Assembly (NCBI GenBank): GCA_041485165.1
Contig: JBGPJC010000034.1
Span: forward strand, 1 to 32,316
Length of the DNA: 32,316 nt
Direction: 5' to 3'
From: JAAFGT01 sp041485165
Lineage (GTDB): Bacteria; Acidobacteriota; Terriglobia; Acidiferrales; UBA7541
Part shown: positions 22,778 through 31,381 of the stretch, piece after piece
How the letters are laid out: each line of letters opens with the position of its first letter
Position numbering within the stretch: the stretch's first letter is position 1
The notes under the pieces: generated by a model
What the model was told of the DNA's origin: nothing
Databases searched by the model: none
Seen by the model: only the letters and a program-made list of their open reading frames with translations
Position numbers and translations under genes: made by a program

Positions 22778-24082
22778 TCAGGCTGGAGATCCGCGGCCTG
22801 AGCGGGAGAGTTGACGCGCCAGCGCGCTGGGAACTTCAGCCTCGACCCAGAGTTGCGCACCGCGCACCTCCGAGCGCAACACGCGGCCCTGCGCATGGAC
22901 CAGCGCCAGCGTCCTGCCGTCGGAGAGGGGAAGACGAATGCGCAAGTGCACCAGCGGCTCACCCGGCAATGCCTCATCAATGCGGCGCAGAAGTTCGCCG
23001 AGGCCGGTGCCGCGCAGCGCGGAGACCAGAGCGGCGCCCCCGCCGCTGTTGCTGGCCAGCGCGGCGGCTTGCTCATCGCTCAACCGGTCGGCTTTATTGC
23101 AGACGTGGATGCGCGGACGGTCTGCCAGATCGAGCTCGCCGAGGATCTTCACTACTTCGGCGTCCTGCTCGGTATGCGCGGGATTCGAGATGTCGGTGAC
23201 GTGCAACACCAGAGCGGCTTCCTGGACTTCTTCCAGCGTCGCGCGGAAGGCGGCGATGAGGCCCGGGGGAAGGTCGCGGATGAAACCCACGGTGTCGGAA
23301 AGCAGGACACGATGCCCGGAGGGCAGGGCCACGGCGCGCACGGTGGGATCGAGGGTGGCAAACATGCGCGGCGAAGTGACCACATGGGCGCTGGTGAGAG
23401 CGTTGAACAGCGTGGACTTCCCTGCATTGGTGTAGCCGACCAGGGCGACGCTGGCCAGTGGAACTTCGCGCCGCGCGGCGCGCTGCACCTGCCGGCGACC
23501 GCGAACCATCTCGATCTCTTTTTTTACCTTGCTGATGCGGTCGCGGATGCGCCGGCGGTCGGTTTCCAGCTTTTGTTCGCCCGGGCCTCGCGTGCCGATC
23601 CCGCCTCCCAGGCGCGAAAGCTGCTCGCTGCTTCCCGCCAGCCGGGGTAAGAGATAGTTGAGCTGCGCCAGCTCGACCTGGAGCATGCCTTCGCGGGTGC
23701 GCGCGTGCCGGGCGAAAATGTCGAGGATCAACTGAGTGCGGTCGAGCACTCGGCAGTCGACCGCCTTCTCGATGTTGCGCTGCTGGCCCGGCGAGAGGTT
23801 GCGGTCGAAGATCACCACCGGCGTCTTGTGCAGCGCGGCTTCGATTTTTATTTCTTCCAATTTTCCGCGCCCCACCAGCGTGGCCGGATCGAGCGCTTCG
23901 CGGATCTGGAAAACCATCCCAGCAACCACCGCGCCGGCGCTGCGCGCCAGTTCGGCAAGCTCCTCGAGCATTTCGCGCTCCGCCGATGCAACATCCACAC
24001 CGGGCACGCGGCTGGAGCGCTTTATGCCCACGCCAACGAGCAGAACGCGTTCGCTTTGCTCCACGGTTTGGCTGGGTTTCAT
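22778..24082 (-). CDS. hflX: Ribosome-associated GTPase HflX
   Basis: HflX binds the 50S subunit and splits or rescues stalled ribosomes under heat and antibiotic stress. The 434-residue protein has the HflX N-terminal domain (MVFQIREALDPATLVGRGKLEEI, FDRNLSPGQQRNIEK). The family-defining RLGGGIGTRGPGEQKLETDRRRI lies at 157-179. The G domain has G1 GYTNAGKS (216-223), DTVGFIRDLP (G3) and NKAD (G4). It follows miaA with a 136-bp gap. In many proteobacteria hfq sits between miaA and hflX; here that space has no hfq. No obvious ribosome-binding site precedes the ATG. Confidence 0.96.
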   Translation of the reverse strand: MKPSQTVEQSERVLLVGVGIKRSSRVPGVDVASAEREMLEELAELARSAGAVVAGMVFQIREALDPATLVGRGKLEEIKIEAALHKTPVVIFDRNLSPGQQRNIEKAVDCRVLDRTQLILDIFARHARTREGMLQVELAQLNYLLPRLAGSSEQLSRLGGGIGTRGPGEQKLETDRRRIRDRISKVKKEIEMVRGRRQVQRAARREVPLASVALVGYTNAGKSTLFNALTSAHVVTSPRMFATLDPTVRAVALPSGHRVLLSDTVGFIRDLPPGLIAAFRATLEEVQEAALVLHVTDISNPAHTEQDAEVVKILGELDLADRPRIHVCNKADRLSDEQAAALASNSGGGAALVSALRGTGLGELLRRIDEALPGEPLVHLRIRLPLSDGRTLALVHAQGRVLRSEVRGAQLWVEAEVPSALARQLSRSGRGSPA

Positions 24083-24218
24083 AGGCAGGAAAGCCGCGGC
24101 AACTCGAGCCCAACGGCCCTACGCAGCGGCGCGCATCTCCAGCAACTCTGCAAGAGAAAACGCGCTGTGCAATCTCCGCGAAAACTTGTTGAGCGGACCA
24201 TATCCGTTCCCACAGGAA

Positions 24219-25193
24219 TTATACGCCAGACCCGGCGCCGGCGGGGGAGGCCTTACCGCCCTCGAGCTGAGCGGAGAGAAAACGCAGCACCGCGCCGGCG
24301 GCATCCGGATCGTCGCCGAATCCCGCGAACCACTCGACGCCGGGCTCGCGCTTGAACCAGGTGATTTGCCGCTTGGCGTAACGCCGAGTGGCCTGCTGGA
24401 TGGACTTGACCGCCTGTGAAAGCTCGACCACTCCCCGCAAATGCGCGCGCAGTTCGCTGTAGCCGATAAATTGGAAGGGCTTTTCGGCCGGATCGAGACC
24501 GCAGGCGAGCAGGCCCCGCACCTCTTCGAGCCACCCCGCGGCGAGCATGGCTTCGACGCGCTTATCGACCCGCGCGTAGAGCGCGGCGCGCGGTGGCAGC
24601 AAGCCGACCCGGATGGGAGAGAAGCCTTCGAGGCTGGCGCGCGGCTGGCGGTGGAGCTCGCTCATGGGACGCCCGGCCTCCAGACACACTTCGATGGCCC
24701 GGATCATCTTGGGAAGATCGGTGGCGGCGATTCGCACCGCGCTGGGCGGGTCCAGCCGCAGGAGCATCTTGTGCAGGTAGACGGCTCCCCGCCGATCCGC
24801 CTGTTTGCGTAAACGAGCGCGCAACTCCTCGGAGCGCGCCGGAGCGTCCGACAGCCCTTCAAGCAGCGCGCGCAAATAGAGGCCGGTGCCCACAGTAAAC
24901 ACCGGCAGGACACCTCGAGCGCGCAAGCCGCCCAGCACTTCGATGGCACGGCGGCGGTAGTCTCCCGCGGTGAAAACTTCCTGCGGCTCAACCAGGTCGA
25001 GCAGGTGATGCGCGACACGGCGCTGTTCTTCGGAACTGGGTTTGGCCGTACCAATGTCGAAGTGGCGATACACCTGAGTGGAATCGCAAGCCAGCACTTC
25101 CCCGCCCATCTGTTCGGCCACACGAATGCCGAGCGCCGACTTGCCTGAAGCCGTGGGACCGACAATGGCCACCAAGGGCGTGGCGGTGCTCAT
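24219..25193 (-). CDS. miaA: tRNA dimethylallyltransferase
   Basis: Adds the dimethylallyl group to A37 of tRNAs that read UNN codons. The 324-residue protein starts MSTATPLVAI and has the P-loop GPTASGKS (12-19), the DSTQVYRHFDIGTAKP segment, FTVGTGLYLRALLEGL, and QATRRYAKRQITWFKRE toward the C-terminus. GAGGG lies 7 bases before its ATG. The start is 10 bp after the stop of a 31-aa membrane microprotein that is coupled to the TonB-like gene. miaA is thus likely translated from the lpx-region transcript. Confidence 0.96.
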   Translation of the reverse strand: MSTATPLVAIVGPTASGKSALGIRVAEQMGGEVLACDSTQVYRHFDIGTAKPSSEEQRRVAHHLLDLVEPQEVFTAGDYRRRAIEVLGGLRARGVLPVFTVGTGLYLRALLEGLSDAPARSEELRARLRKQADRRGAVYLHKMLLRLDPPSAVRIAATDLPKMIRAIEVCLEAGRPMSELHRQPRASLEGFSPIRVGLLPPRAALYARVDKRVEAMLAAGWLEEVRGLLACGLDPAEKPFQFIGYSELRAHLRGVVELSQAVKSIQQATRRYAKRQITWFKREPGVEWFAGFGDDPDAAGAVLRFLSAQLEGGKASPAGAGSGV

Positions 25194-25203
25194 CGAGCCG
25201 CCC

Positions 25204-25299
25204 TCATCCCAGGACTTTCCAATACCGCACCAGGAGAAAAGCCAGCAAGAGAATCGCCAGCAGGAGCATTCCGAGCACTTGCGCGCGCGTAGGCTTCAC
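25204..25299 (-). CDS. 31-aa single-helix membrane microprotein
   Basis: A GTG at 25299 overlaps the stop of the TonB-like gene by 4 bp (GTGA) and opens a 31-codon frame ending 10 bp before miaA. The product starts VKPTRAQVLG, has one very hydrophobic helix of about 15 residues (MLLLAILLLAFLLV, residues 11-24), and ends RYWKVLG. The basic residues on both sides and the coupled start support real translation. Standard gene callers would miss it because of its size. It could assist the energy transducer, or simply couple translation to miaA; neither is shown. Confidence 0.6.
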   Translation of the reverse strand: MKPTRAQVLGMLLLAILLLAFLLVRYWKVLG

Positions 25300-26630
25300 T
25301 GTGTGTCGAGGGGGAGGTTATAGAGGAAAGTGAAGCGCAGCTCGATGTACGGCCCGCTGAATGCCCCAGGCAAAGGCTCGAACCGGCTGGAAGCGCGGAT
25401 CGAACCCATGGCCGCGCGATCCATAGGCTCGCGTCCGGATGTGGAGAGCAGGGTGGGCTCGGGGTTGGGCACCTCACCGTTGCGCATGATACGGAATTGG
25501 AGCACGACCTTGCCCCTATCGCCCAGACGCGCTGACTCTGGGATTTGTGAGTACCAGTTCTGCTGCACTCTGGCCAGCACGCGGGTCAGATAGTCCGAGA
25601 AATCCACTCCCTCGTCCGGCGTGAGCATCTGTAAGCCACCGCCGAGATGTCCCTGTCCGCCACCACCGCCGCCTCCTCCGCCCGCGTATCCACCCTGGTT
25701 GCGGGGCACGGGACCCTCAAACGTGCTGCTGTTGCTGCCCCCGCCCCGGGACGCGCCGCGCACGGTCTCCTCCAGCGCTTTGCCGGGCGATATGCGCGGC
25801 AGCGCCAGCTTGCTGGGCGCATCGGGAAGAGGCTTGGGGGGCTCCAGACGGGCAACTTGACGAGGAGGCTCGGTGGTGGGCACCGGAGCACTAGGCAGCT
25901 CCTTGGTGACGCGCGGCGCTTCCCTCTCGGTCGGGGCCGGAATTGAAGGTTCGGGGCTCGGTGCTACTTGACGAAGCACTCGCGGATCCACGCGCACTTG
26001 CGGGCCGGGGACTCCTGGCGGTGGGGATGCTTTCGGCTCGGAAAAAATTGTGTTGGGAAGATAGACGATGCCGAGGTTCCTGCGTGCCATGTCCATCTCC
26101 GCTTGGGTCGGGGTCCTCTGCGGGAATAGCGTGCCCGAAAAGACCACCAGAAGGACCAGAGCGGCGTGGAAAATCAAAGAACCGTAAGTGCCCAGCCAGG
26201 ATGGCTTCCGCGGTCCTTCTTCGACCGGACGCGGGAGGAAGTGGACCTCGCCGGTGGTAAATACGTCCGGCTGGAGCAGCTCCTCGAGTTGCTCGACCGG
26301 GATGGCCTCGCTGGCTGCGAACTGGGCGGGGTGCGCGTCGGAGGGCACGGACATGCGCTCGTCCATCTCCGACGGCGGGAACGAATGCGCATCAACAGAC
26401 AGCTCGAGGGGCCCGGCCACGGCTTCGCGCGGCATCAACAGCCTTTCGCCCAGCACGCCGAGCGGCACGTGGGAGGGGATCTTGCTGTGGCCGTCCAATA
26501 TAACGATGGGCAGCAAGGCCGGGATGACAATGCGCTCATCGAGCAGCGTGGGGCGGCGCTTGCTGGCGGAGGGCTCAGCCTCCGCCGCAACCGGCGCGAG
26601 ATTTTTGGGCACCAGGAGTCTAGGAATCAT
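25296..26630 (-). CDS. TonB/TolA-like energy transducer
   Basis: A 444-residue protein with a cytoplasmic N-terminal region (1-145) and one transmembrane helix (about 148-168, SLIFHAALVLLVVFSGTLF). A long Pro-rich periplasmic span and a Gly-rich stretch with nine consecutive glycines (about 335) follow. The C-terminal TonB/TolA fold (about 355-440) contains YLTRVLARVQQNWYSQIP, GKVVLQFRIMRNGEV and RFEPLPGAF. Proteins of this type transmit proton-motive force to the outer membrane through ExbB/ExbD, not in this window. The large N-terminal cytoplasmic part is unusual for TonB. The start overlaps the oxidoreductase stop by 4 bp; the microprotein follows with the same overlap. Confidence 0.87.
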   Translation of the reverse strand: MIPRLLVPKNLAPVAAEAEPSASKRRPTLLDERIVIPALLPIVILDGHSKIPSHVPLGVLGERLLMPREAVAGPLELSVDAHSFPPSEMDERMSVPSDAHPAQFAASEAIPVEQLEELLQPDVFTTGEVHFLPRPVEEGPRKPSWLGTYGSLIFHAALVLLVVFSGTLFPQRTPTQAEMDMARRNLGIVYLPNTIFSEPKASPPPGVPGPQVRVDPRVLRQVAPSPEPSIPAPTEREAPRVTKELPSAPVPTTEPPRQVARLEPPKPLPDAPSKLALPRISPGKALEETVRGASRGGGSNSSTFEGPVPRNQGGYAGGGGGGGGGQGHLGGGLQMLTPDEGVDFSDYLTRVLARVQQNWYSQIPESARLGDRGKVVLQFRIMRNGEVPNPEPTLLSTSGREPMDRAAMGSIRASSRFEPLPGAFSGPYIELRFTFLYNLPLDTQ

Positions 26631-27607
26631 GGAATGACGTGGGGGACGAGTTCACCCAATTGGACGCGCCCGGCATGTTCGAGGATGCCCGCCATCACGC
26701 GGCCGGCCAATTCGAGCGCGCGCCGCCCGGCTTGGCCATCCACCAGCGGCGCGGAGCGCTCCCGCGATGCGCGCAGGAAATCGCGCAGCTCACCGCGCAG
26801 CGGCTCTTCCGGCTCGGTGGGCAGCTTTTCGAAACTGAAATCGGGTTTAACTCCCGGCGAAGAGACGGAGACGCGCAGCGCGTCTCGCCGGGCGAAGTCC
26901 ACGGAAATGTACTCATGTGCCTGGAAGAAGCGCAGCTTGCGTACGCGCTCGGTGGAGACCCGGCTGGCAGTGACGTTGGCCACGGCGCCGGAGGCGAACT
27001 CGAGCCGCGCATGGGCGATGTCTACCTTCTGGGTCATCACCGGGATGCCCACGGCTTTCAGATCGGTCACCGGCTCACCCATCAGCCACAACAGCAAATC
27101 AAGGTCGTGGATCATCACGTCAAAGATTACATCGACATCCAGGCTGCGCGGGGAGAAGACGCCGAGCCGGTGCACTTCGAAAAACAGCGGGCGCGAAATC
27201 ACCCGGCGGACCGCGGCGATGGCAGGGTTGAAACGCTCCAGATGTCCCACCTGCAGTACGCGCCCATACCGCGCCGCCGCGCTGATGAGCGTGTCGGCTT
27301 CGGCCAGAGAAACGGCCATGGGTTTTTCCACCAGCACGTCCAAGCCGCGCTCGAGCAGGGCGCAGCCGAGACGGGCGTGGTCGACGGTGGGAACAGCGAG
27401 GACTGCGGCGTCCGCGCGGGCGGCCAGGGCCTCGATGCTGTCGAGAACCGGGACGCCGAATTCAGCGGCCACGCGCGCTGCACGCTCGGAGTCGGTGTCC
27501 ACCACGCCGGCCAGCTCGGCGCCTTCGAGATCGCGGAGCACGCGGACGTGATTGCGGCCGAAGTCGCCCACGCCGACGACCGCCACACGGATGGGCCGCT
27601 CGCTCAT
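26627..27607 (-). CDS. Gfo/Idh/MocA oxidoreductase linked to lipid A genes (GnnA-like candidate)
   Basis: A 326-residue NAD(P)-dependent sugar oxidoreductase with the Rossmann start VAVVGVGDFGRNHVRVL (8-24). The family EKP motif is in VLVEKPMAVSLAEA, and the catalytic region is DVIFDVMIHDLDLLLWL. It lies five bases after lpxI and overlaps the transducer gene by 4 bp. GnnA, which oxidises UDP-GlcNAc at C3 on the way to diamino-sugar lipid A, belongs to this family and sits beside lpxA in some bacteria. That makes GnnA a reasonable guess here, but the aminotransferase partner GnnB is not in the window. Confidence 0.88.
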   Translation of the reverse strand: MSERPIRVAVVGVGDFGRNHVRVLRDLEGAELAGVVDTDSERAARVAAEFGVPVLDSIEALAARADAAVLAVPTVDHARLGCALLERGLDVLVEKPMAVSLAEADTLISAAARYGRVLQVGHLERFNPAIAAVRRVISRPLFFEVHRLGVFSPRSLDVDVIFDVMIHDLDLLLWLMGEPVTDLKAVGIPVMTQKVDIAHARLEFASGAVANVTASRVSTERVRKLRFFQAHEYISVDFARRDALRVSVSSPGVKPDFSFEKLPTEPEEPLRGELRDFLRASRERSAPLVDGQAGRRALELAGRVMAGILEHAGRVQLGELVPHVIP

Positions 27608-27612
27608 GACAT

Positions 27613-28473
27613 CTATATCCTTCCGTCCTGGGCCTCTGGAAGTTCCCCAGAATCGATGGCGATGGCTGCGGCGTCGGCGGCGGCCAACAGGCGCTCGCGG
27701 TCGAAGAGCAGGGTGCGCCGAGCGTCAATGGCCAGGGCGGTCGCTCCGCAGCGGCACATCACTTCCATGGTGGGCACCCCCACCACGGGCACGTCGAATC
27801 GCATGTCCTGGCCGGGCTTGCTCACTTTCACCACCACCAGGCGGCGGCCGGGCGCGAGCTGCGCTGCGCGCTCGATGACCGCGTCCGTGCCCTCCATGGC
27901 TTCGACGGCGATGCATGCCTGGCCGGAAATCACCACCGTTTGCCCCACGTCGAGGCCGGCGACCTGCCGCGCGAGATTTCGTCCGTAGGCGATGTCCGCC
28001 TGCTCCTCGGCATCGGGGGCGCGGCGCGTCAGGATGCCGGGCTCAGGCAGCAACGGTTGCAGAAATGCAGTTGAGTCCACCAGGCGGATGCCCTCCTCTT
28101 CGAACACCCGGGCGACCGCGCCGATCAGCGAGTCGGTATTCTTGGTGGCCAGCGACATCAGCAATTTTGCCATTTTCCAGTCGGGGCGGATGGAGCTGAA
28201 AATCTTGTTGTGCTTCACCTGCCCGGCCATCACCGCGTGGGTCACGCCCTCCTGATGGAACAATTCGATGGCCCGCCCCAACTCGCCCAGGCTCACCCAG
28301 TGCAGACGCGGGGCGATGCCTTCCAGTTCCTTGGCGGCTTCCTCACGGATGGCCAGGACGGCCATCTCAATCCCCTGGCTGCGCGCGCCTTCCAACACGA
28401 GAAACGGGAAGCGGCCGTTTCCAGCGATGAGCCCCCAGCGGGCGGGTGTCGGAGATGGAGCGGTGGCAGGCAA
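27613..28473 (-). CDS. lpxI: UDP-2,3-diacylglucosamine pyrophosphatase LpxI
   Basis: Cleaves UDP-2,3-diacylglucosamine to lipid X in lipid A synthesis; it replaces LpxH in many lineages. The 286-residue protein has the LpxI layout: GLIAGNGRFPFLVLEGARSQG, MAGQVKHNKIFSSIRPD, DSTAFLQPLLPEPGILT, and the C-terminal KVSKPGQDMRFDVPVVGVPT. It lies 32 bp after lpxA, in the order fabZ-lpxA-lpxI that is common for this enzyme. No lpxB, lpxC or lpxD was seen here; they may lie outside. Confidence 0.95.
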   Translation of the reverse strand: MPATAPSPTPARWGLIAGNGRFPFLVLEGARSQGIEMAVLAIREEAAKELEGIAPRLHWVSLGELGRAIELFHQEGVTHAVMAGQVKHNKIFSSIRPDWKMAKLLMSLATKNTDSLIGAVARVFEEEGIRLVDSTAFLQPLLPEPGILTRRAPDAEEQADIAYGRNLARQVAGLDVGQTVVISGQACIAVEAMEGTDAVIERAAQLAPGRRLVVVKVSKPGQDMRFDVPVVGVPTMEVMCRCGATALAIDARRTLLFDRERLLAAADAAAIAIDSGELPEAQDGRI

Positions 28474-28505
28474 TTCTTACTCGCGTTCAGCGGCGGAGCG
28501 GCGGC

Positions 28506-29285
28506 TCAGCGCGCGATCCCCCGCTCGGCGGTCTCGACAAAGCGAACCAGATACTCGACGTCCTCGTCGCCTTCCAGCTCCGCGCGGATTTTGGCCAGGG
28601 CTTCGGCGGTGTTGAGCTTGGAGCGCAGCAGGAGCCGGAAGGCGCGCTCGATCTTCTGCACGCGCTCCTTGGAGAAGCCGGTGCGCTCCAGGCCGATGGT
28701 GTTGACGCCGAAACACCGCGTTTCGCGCGGTGCCACCGTTTTCGAATACGGCAGCACATCCTGGGTGATCACCGTGTATGCGGCCACGTAGGCATGCCGG
28801 CCGATGCGGCAGAACTGGTGCACCGGGCAGAAAGCGCCGACCGTGGCGTGGTCTTCCACGGTGACGTGCCCGCCCAGCGTCGCGCCGTTGACGAACAGCG
28901 TGTGGTCGCCGATGTGGCAGTCGTGAGCGATGTGCGCATAGGCCAGGAAGAGGTTGTGGCTGCCGATGCGCGTCACTCCGCCCCCGATTGGCGTCCCCCG
29001 GTTCACGGTCACATATTCGCGAAATATGTTTTTCTCTCCGGCTTCCAGCGAGGTGCGCTCGCCGGCGTATTTCAGGTCCTGCGGCGCGCCCCCCACGGTG
29101 CAGAATGGATGAAAGATGTTTGCGGCGCCGAAGCGGGAAGGGCCCTCGACCACAGCGTGCGAGTGCAGGATGCATCCGTCGCCCAGCTCGACATCGTCGC
29201 CGATCACGGCAAAGGGGCCGATGCGAACGTCCCGCCCGAGATGTGCGCGGGAAGAAACCACGGCGCGATGATCAATTTCGCTCAT
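28506..29285 (-). CDS. lpxA: UDP-N-acetylglucosamine acyltransferase
   Basis: First enzyme of lipid A synthesis, moving a 3-hydroxyacyl chain from ACP to UDP-GlcNAc. Starting at the ATG at 29285 (MSEIDHRAVVSSRAHLG, matching the family N-terminus) the protein is 259 residues. Upstream ATG (29339) and GTG starts overlapping fabZ are also possible. Hexapeptide repeats of the left-handed beta-helix run through residues 15-190. The catalytic histidine is the second His of AHIAHDCHIGD (H121), and HQFCRIG and the C-terminal helical tail are present. Confidence 0.96.
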   Translation of the reverse strand: MSEIDHRAVVSSRAHLGRDVRIGPFAVIGDDVELGDGCILHSHAVVEGPSRFGAANIFHPFCTVGGAPQDLKYAGERTSLEAGEKNIFREYVTVNRGTPIGGGVTRIGSHNLFLAYAHIAHDCHIGDHTLFVNGATLGGHVTVEDHATVGAFCPVHQFCRIGRHAYVAAYTVITQDVLPYSKTVAPRETRCFGVNTIGLERTGFSKERVQKIERAFRLLLRSKLNTAEALAKIRAELEGDEDVEYLVRFVETAERGIAR

Positions 29286-29311
29286 GTTGGCCAGGGCCTG
29301 GCGGGGTTGGC

Positions 29312-29752
29312 TCACGGGTCGCGGTCCACCATCTTGCACATCAGTGTGGCTTCGGCGGCAAGCTGCCCGTCCACCATGGCCTTGCCCTCGAGTTTGCAGT
29401 AATCGCCGCGCCAGTTGAGCAAAGTCATCTCCAAACGCAGTTGTTCACCGGGAACCACCGGACGGCGGAAGCGCGCGCCATCCACGGCCACGAAATAGAG
29501 AAGTTTTTTCGCGCGGTCGGGGATCTCCATCAAGAGCATGAGGCCGCCGGTCTGCGCCATGGCCTCAATGATCAACACGCCGGGCATCACCGGCCTGCCC
29601 GGGAAATGTCCCTGGAAATACCACTCATCGATAGTGACGCTCTTGATGCCCACGATGCGCTTCAGTTTTTCCAATTCCACAATGGCATCCACCATCAAGA
29701 AGGGGTAGCGGTGCGGGAGGTACTGCTGGATGCCCAGAGTGTCCAAAATCAT
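29312..29752 (-). CDS. fabZ: 3-hydroxyacyl-ACP dehydratase FabZ
   Basis: Dehydrates 3-hydroxyacyl-ACP in fatty acid elongation and so competes with LpxA for the same substrate, which explains their frequent pairing. Starting at the ATG at 29752 (AAGGA six bases upstream; MILDTLGIQQYLPHRYPFLMVD) it is 146 residues, the usual length. The active site is His49 in WYFQGHFPGRPVMPG and Glu63 in VLIIEAMAQTGG. The frame is open 18 codons further but without family similarity. It is the first recognisable gene of the lpx run. Confidence 0.95.
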   Translation of the reverse strand: MILDTLGIQQYLPHRYPFLMVDAIVELEKLKRIVGIKSVTIDEWYFQGHFPGRPVMPGVLIIEAMAQTGGLMLLMEIPDRAKKLLYFVAVDGARFRRPVVPGEQLRLEMTLLNWRGDYCKLEGKAMVDGQLAAEATLMCKMVDRDP

Positions 29753-29873
29753 CAAAATTCCTTCGTTGAGCGCGGCAGCGTAAAGCGCGCCATGCGGCCA
29801 ATTCAATGATTATAAGCGATTTCTGCGACGGAGGGGAGTCCGGAGGGCGGGTGGTGTCTTCGCTCCATAATTC

Positions 29874-29916
29874 TGTCACCCCTGGACAGCAACGTGAAAA
29901 TGTCACCCCTGAACAG
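29874..29916. mobile_element. IS terminus-like scar with repeated TGTCACCCCT
   Basis: tgtcacccctggacag (29874) and tgtcacccctgaacag (29901) are 16-mers differing at one base and 27 bp apart, with gtgaaaa before the second. Closely spaced repeats of TGAAAATGTCACCCC type are typical of IS21/IS481-like element ends (recollection, not searched). No transposase is present, so this is at most a scar. The rest of 29753-30026 shows no gene. Confidence 0.45.
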
Positions 29917-30026
29917 GCGGCTGAAAATGGCTTTGAAAGCGCCGCCGCGGGCCGCCGCTACGCAGGCGCGCAGTCCGGCGATGCTGGAAGCAGGAGTTCA
30001 GCCCGCTTGCTGGCATAATAGCGGCG

Positions 30027-31175
30027 ATGGATACACCCCGGAAATTGTTGCAATACCTCCGCTCGCGGGAAGCAGCCATGGTCCGTCTGCTGGGGGAGTT
30101 GGTGCGCATCGAATCCTCCAGCTTTGACAAGCCCGGCGTCGATCGTGTGGTGACGCGCCTGGCCACTGAATGGCGGCGACGCGGCGCGCGCCTCAAGCGG
30201 CTGCGCAACGCGGTGCGTGGCGACATCCTGCGTGCCGAGTTATGGAAGGACCAGGTGCGCCCCGCCGGACAAATCCTGGTGCTGGGCCATACCGATACGG
30301 TCTACGAGCGCGGCGCACTGGCCGGGATGCCGTTCCGGGTTGCCGGGGGCCGCGCCTGCGGTCCGGCTACGCTGGACATGAAAGCGGGACTGGTTCTCGC
30401 GCTCCACGCCGTGGACGCGTTGCGCCATTTCCGCGTGCGGCCGAAGCGGCGCGTCGTGTTTCTGTGGACCTCGGATGAGGAGATCGGCAGCGATTGCGCG
30501 CGGCGGGTGATCGAGCGCGAAGCGCGCCGCAGCCGCGCGGTGCTGGTCCTGGAGCCCGGCACGGGCCCCGATGGGAGGTTGAAGACCGCGCGCAAAGGCA
30601 TCGGCGAATTCGAGCTGCTGGTGACCGGGCGGGCTGCCCACGCTGGAGTCAACCCGCAAGCCGGCGTGAACGCGGTGCACGAACTGGCCCTGCAGATCGC
30701 TCGCCTGGCGGACTTCAACGATCCGCGCCGCGGCATCACCGTGAACGCCGACGTGATCGCAGGCGGCACGCGCACCAACGTGATCGCCGAGCGCGCCCGC
30801 GCGGCGGTGGACGTGAGGTGCGTCCGCGCCGCAGACATGAAGCGTCTGGAGCGCAAATTCCGCGGGCTGCGGTCCATCCTGCCGGGCGCGCGCCTGGAAG
30901 TGCGCGGAGGGATGAATCGTTTCCCTATGGAGCGCCGCGTCGCCGTGGAGCTCTTCGCGCGCGCGAAGAAATTGGGCGGGCAGATGGGCCTGCGGCTCGA
31001 GGAATCCGCGACAGGCGGCGGCTCGGACGGCAACCTGACCGCCGCACTGGGGATACCCACACTGGACGGGATGGGCGGCGTTGGCGCAGGAGCGCATACC
31101 CCAGGCGAGCACGTCATTACTAAATTCCTGCCGGAGCGCGCCGCCCTGCTCGCCGCGATGCTGGCGGAACTCTAG
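30027..31175 (+). CDS. M20 family metallopeptidase, CPG2-like carboxypeptidase
   Basis: A 382-residue di-zinc exopeptidase of the glutamate carboxypeptidase/acetylornithine deacetylase group. Metal ligands are visible: His88 in GHTDTVY, Asp117 in GPATLDMKAG, the Glu pair 151-152 in WTSDEEIGS, the EPG segment, and the late His in GVGAGAHTPGEH. The dimerisation domain (about 190-300) contains GIGEFELLVTGRAAHAGVNPQAGVNAV. No signal peptide is apparent, so it is probably cytoplasmic. It would release C-terminal residues or deacylate amino acids; the substrate is unknown. No ribosome-binding site is obvious. It stands alone and ends at a hairpin. Confidence 0.93.
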   Translation: MDTPRKLLQYLRSREAAMVRLLGELVRIESSSFDKPGVDRVVTRLATEWRRRGARLKRLRNAVRGDILRAELWKDQVRPAGQILVLGHTDTVYERGALAGMPFRVAGGRACGPATLDMKAGLVLALHAVDALRHFRVRPKRRVVFLWTSDEEIGSDCARRVIEREARRSRAVLVLEPGTGPDGRLKTARKGIGEFELLVTGRAAHAGVNPQAGVNAVHELALQIARLADFNDPRRGITVNADVIAGGTRTNVIAERARAAVDVRCVRAADMKRLERKFRGLRSILPGARLEVRGGMNRFPMERRVAVELFARAKKLGGQMGLRLEESATGGGSDGNLTAALGIPTLDGMGGVGAGAHTPGEHVITKFLPERAALLAAMLAEL

Positions 31176-31199
31176 CGCAGGGCTTCCCGGCGTTTGTAG

Positions 31200-31253
31200 C
31201 TCACGTCCCGTTCGCGCGCGGTTTTGGGGCCCGAGCGGGACGTGAGGATTTTT
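31200..31253 (+). terminator. Probable terminator after the M20 gene
   Basis: ctcacgtcccg at 31200 pairs perfectly over 11 bp with cgggacgtgag at 31236-31246 and is followed by gattttt. The loop is long (25 bases), which weakens the case, but it is placed 24 bp after the stop codon. Confidence 0.5.
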
Positions 31254-31346
31254 GCGGGGCGCGAAAGGAAAAGCCTCAGGTCAACCCCGGCAAAATCGGA
31301 AACGGAAACGGCTTTCCCTCCGGGCAGATTGTTTTTCATTATGTCC

Positions 31347-31380
31347 TTGACAAAATATGTATTCTATGGCATATTCCATA
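31347..31380 (+). promoter_or_regulatory. Promoter and operator of the toxin-antitoxin locus
   Basis: TTGACA (31347) and CATATT (31370) are 17 bp apart, a strong -35 with a fair -10. The -10 lies inside a perfect inverted repeat tatgg-catatt-ccata (31365-31380), as expected for an operator bound by a HigA-type antitoxin. Transcription would start near 31382, at or next to the ATG of the toxin. Confidence 0.7.
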
Positions 31381-31381
31381 C

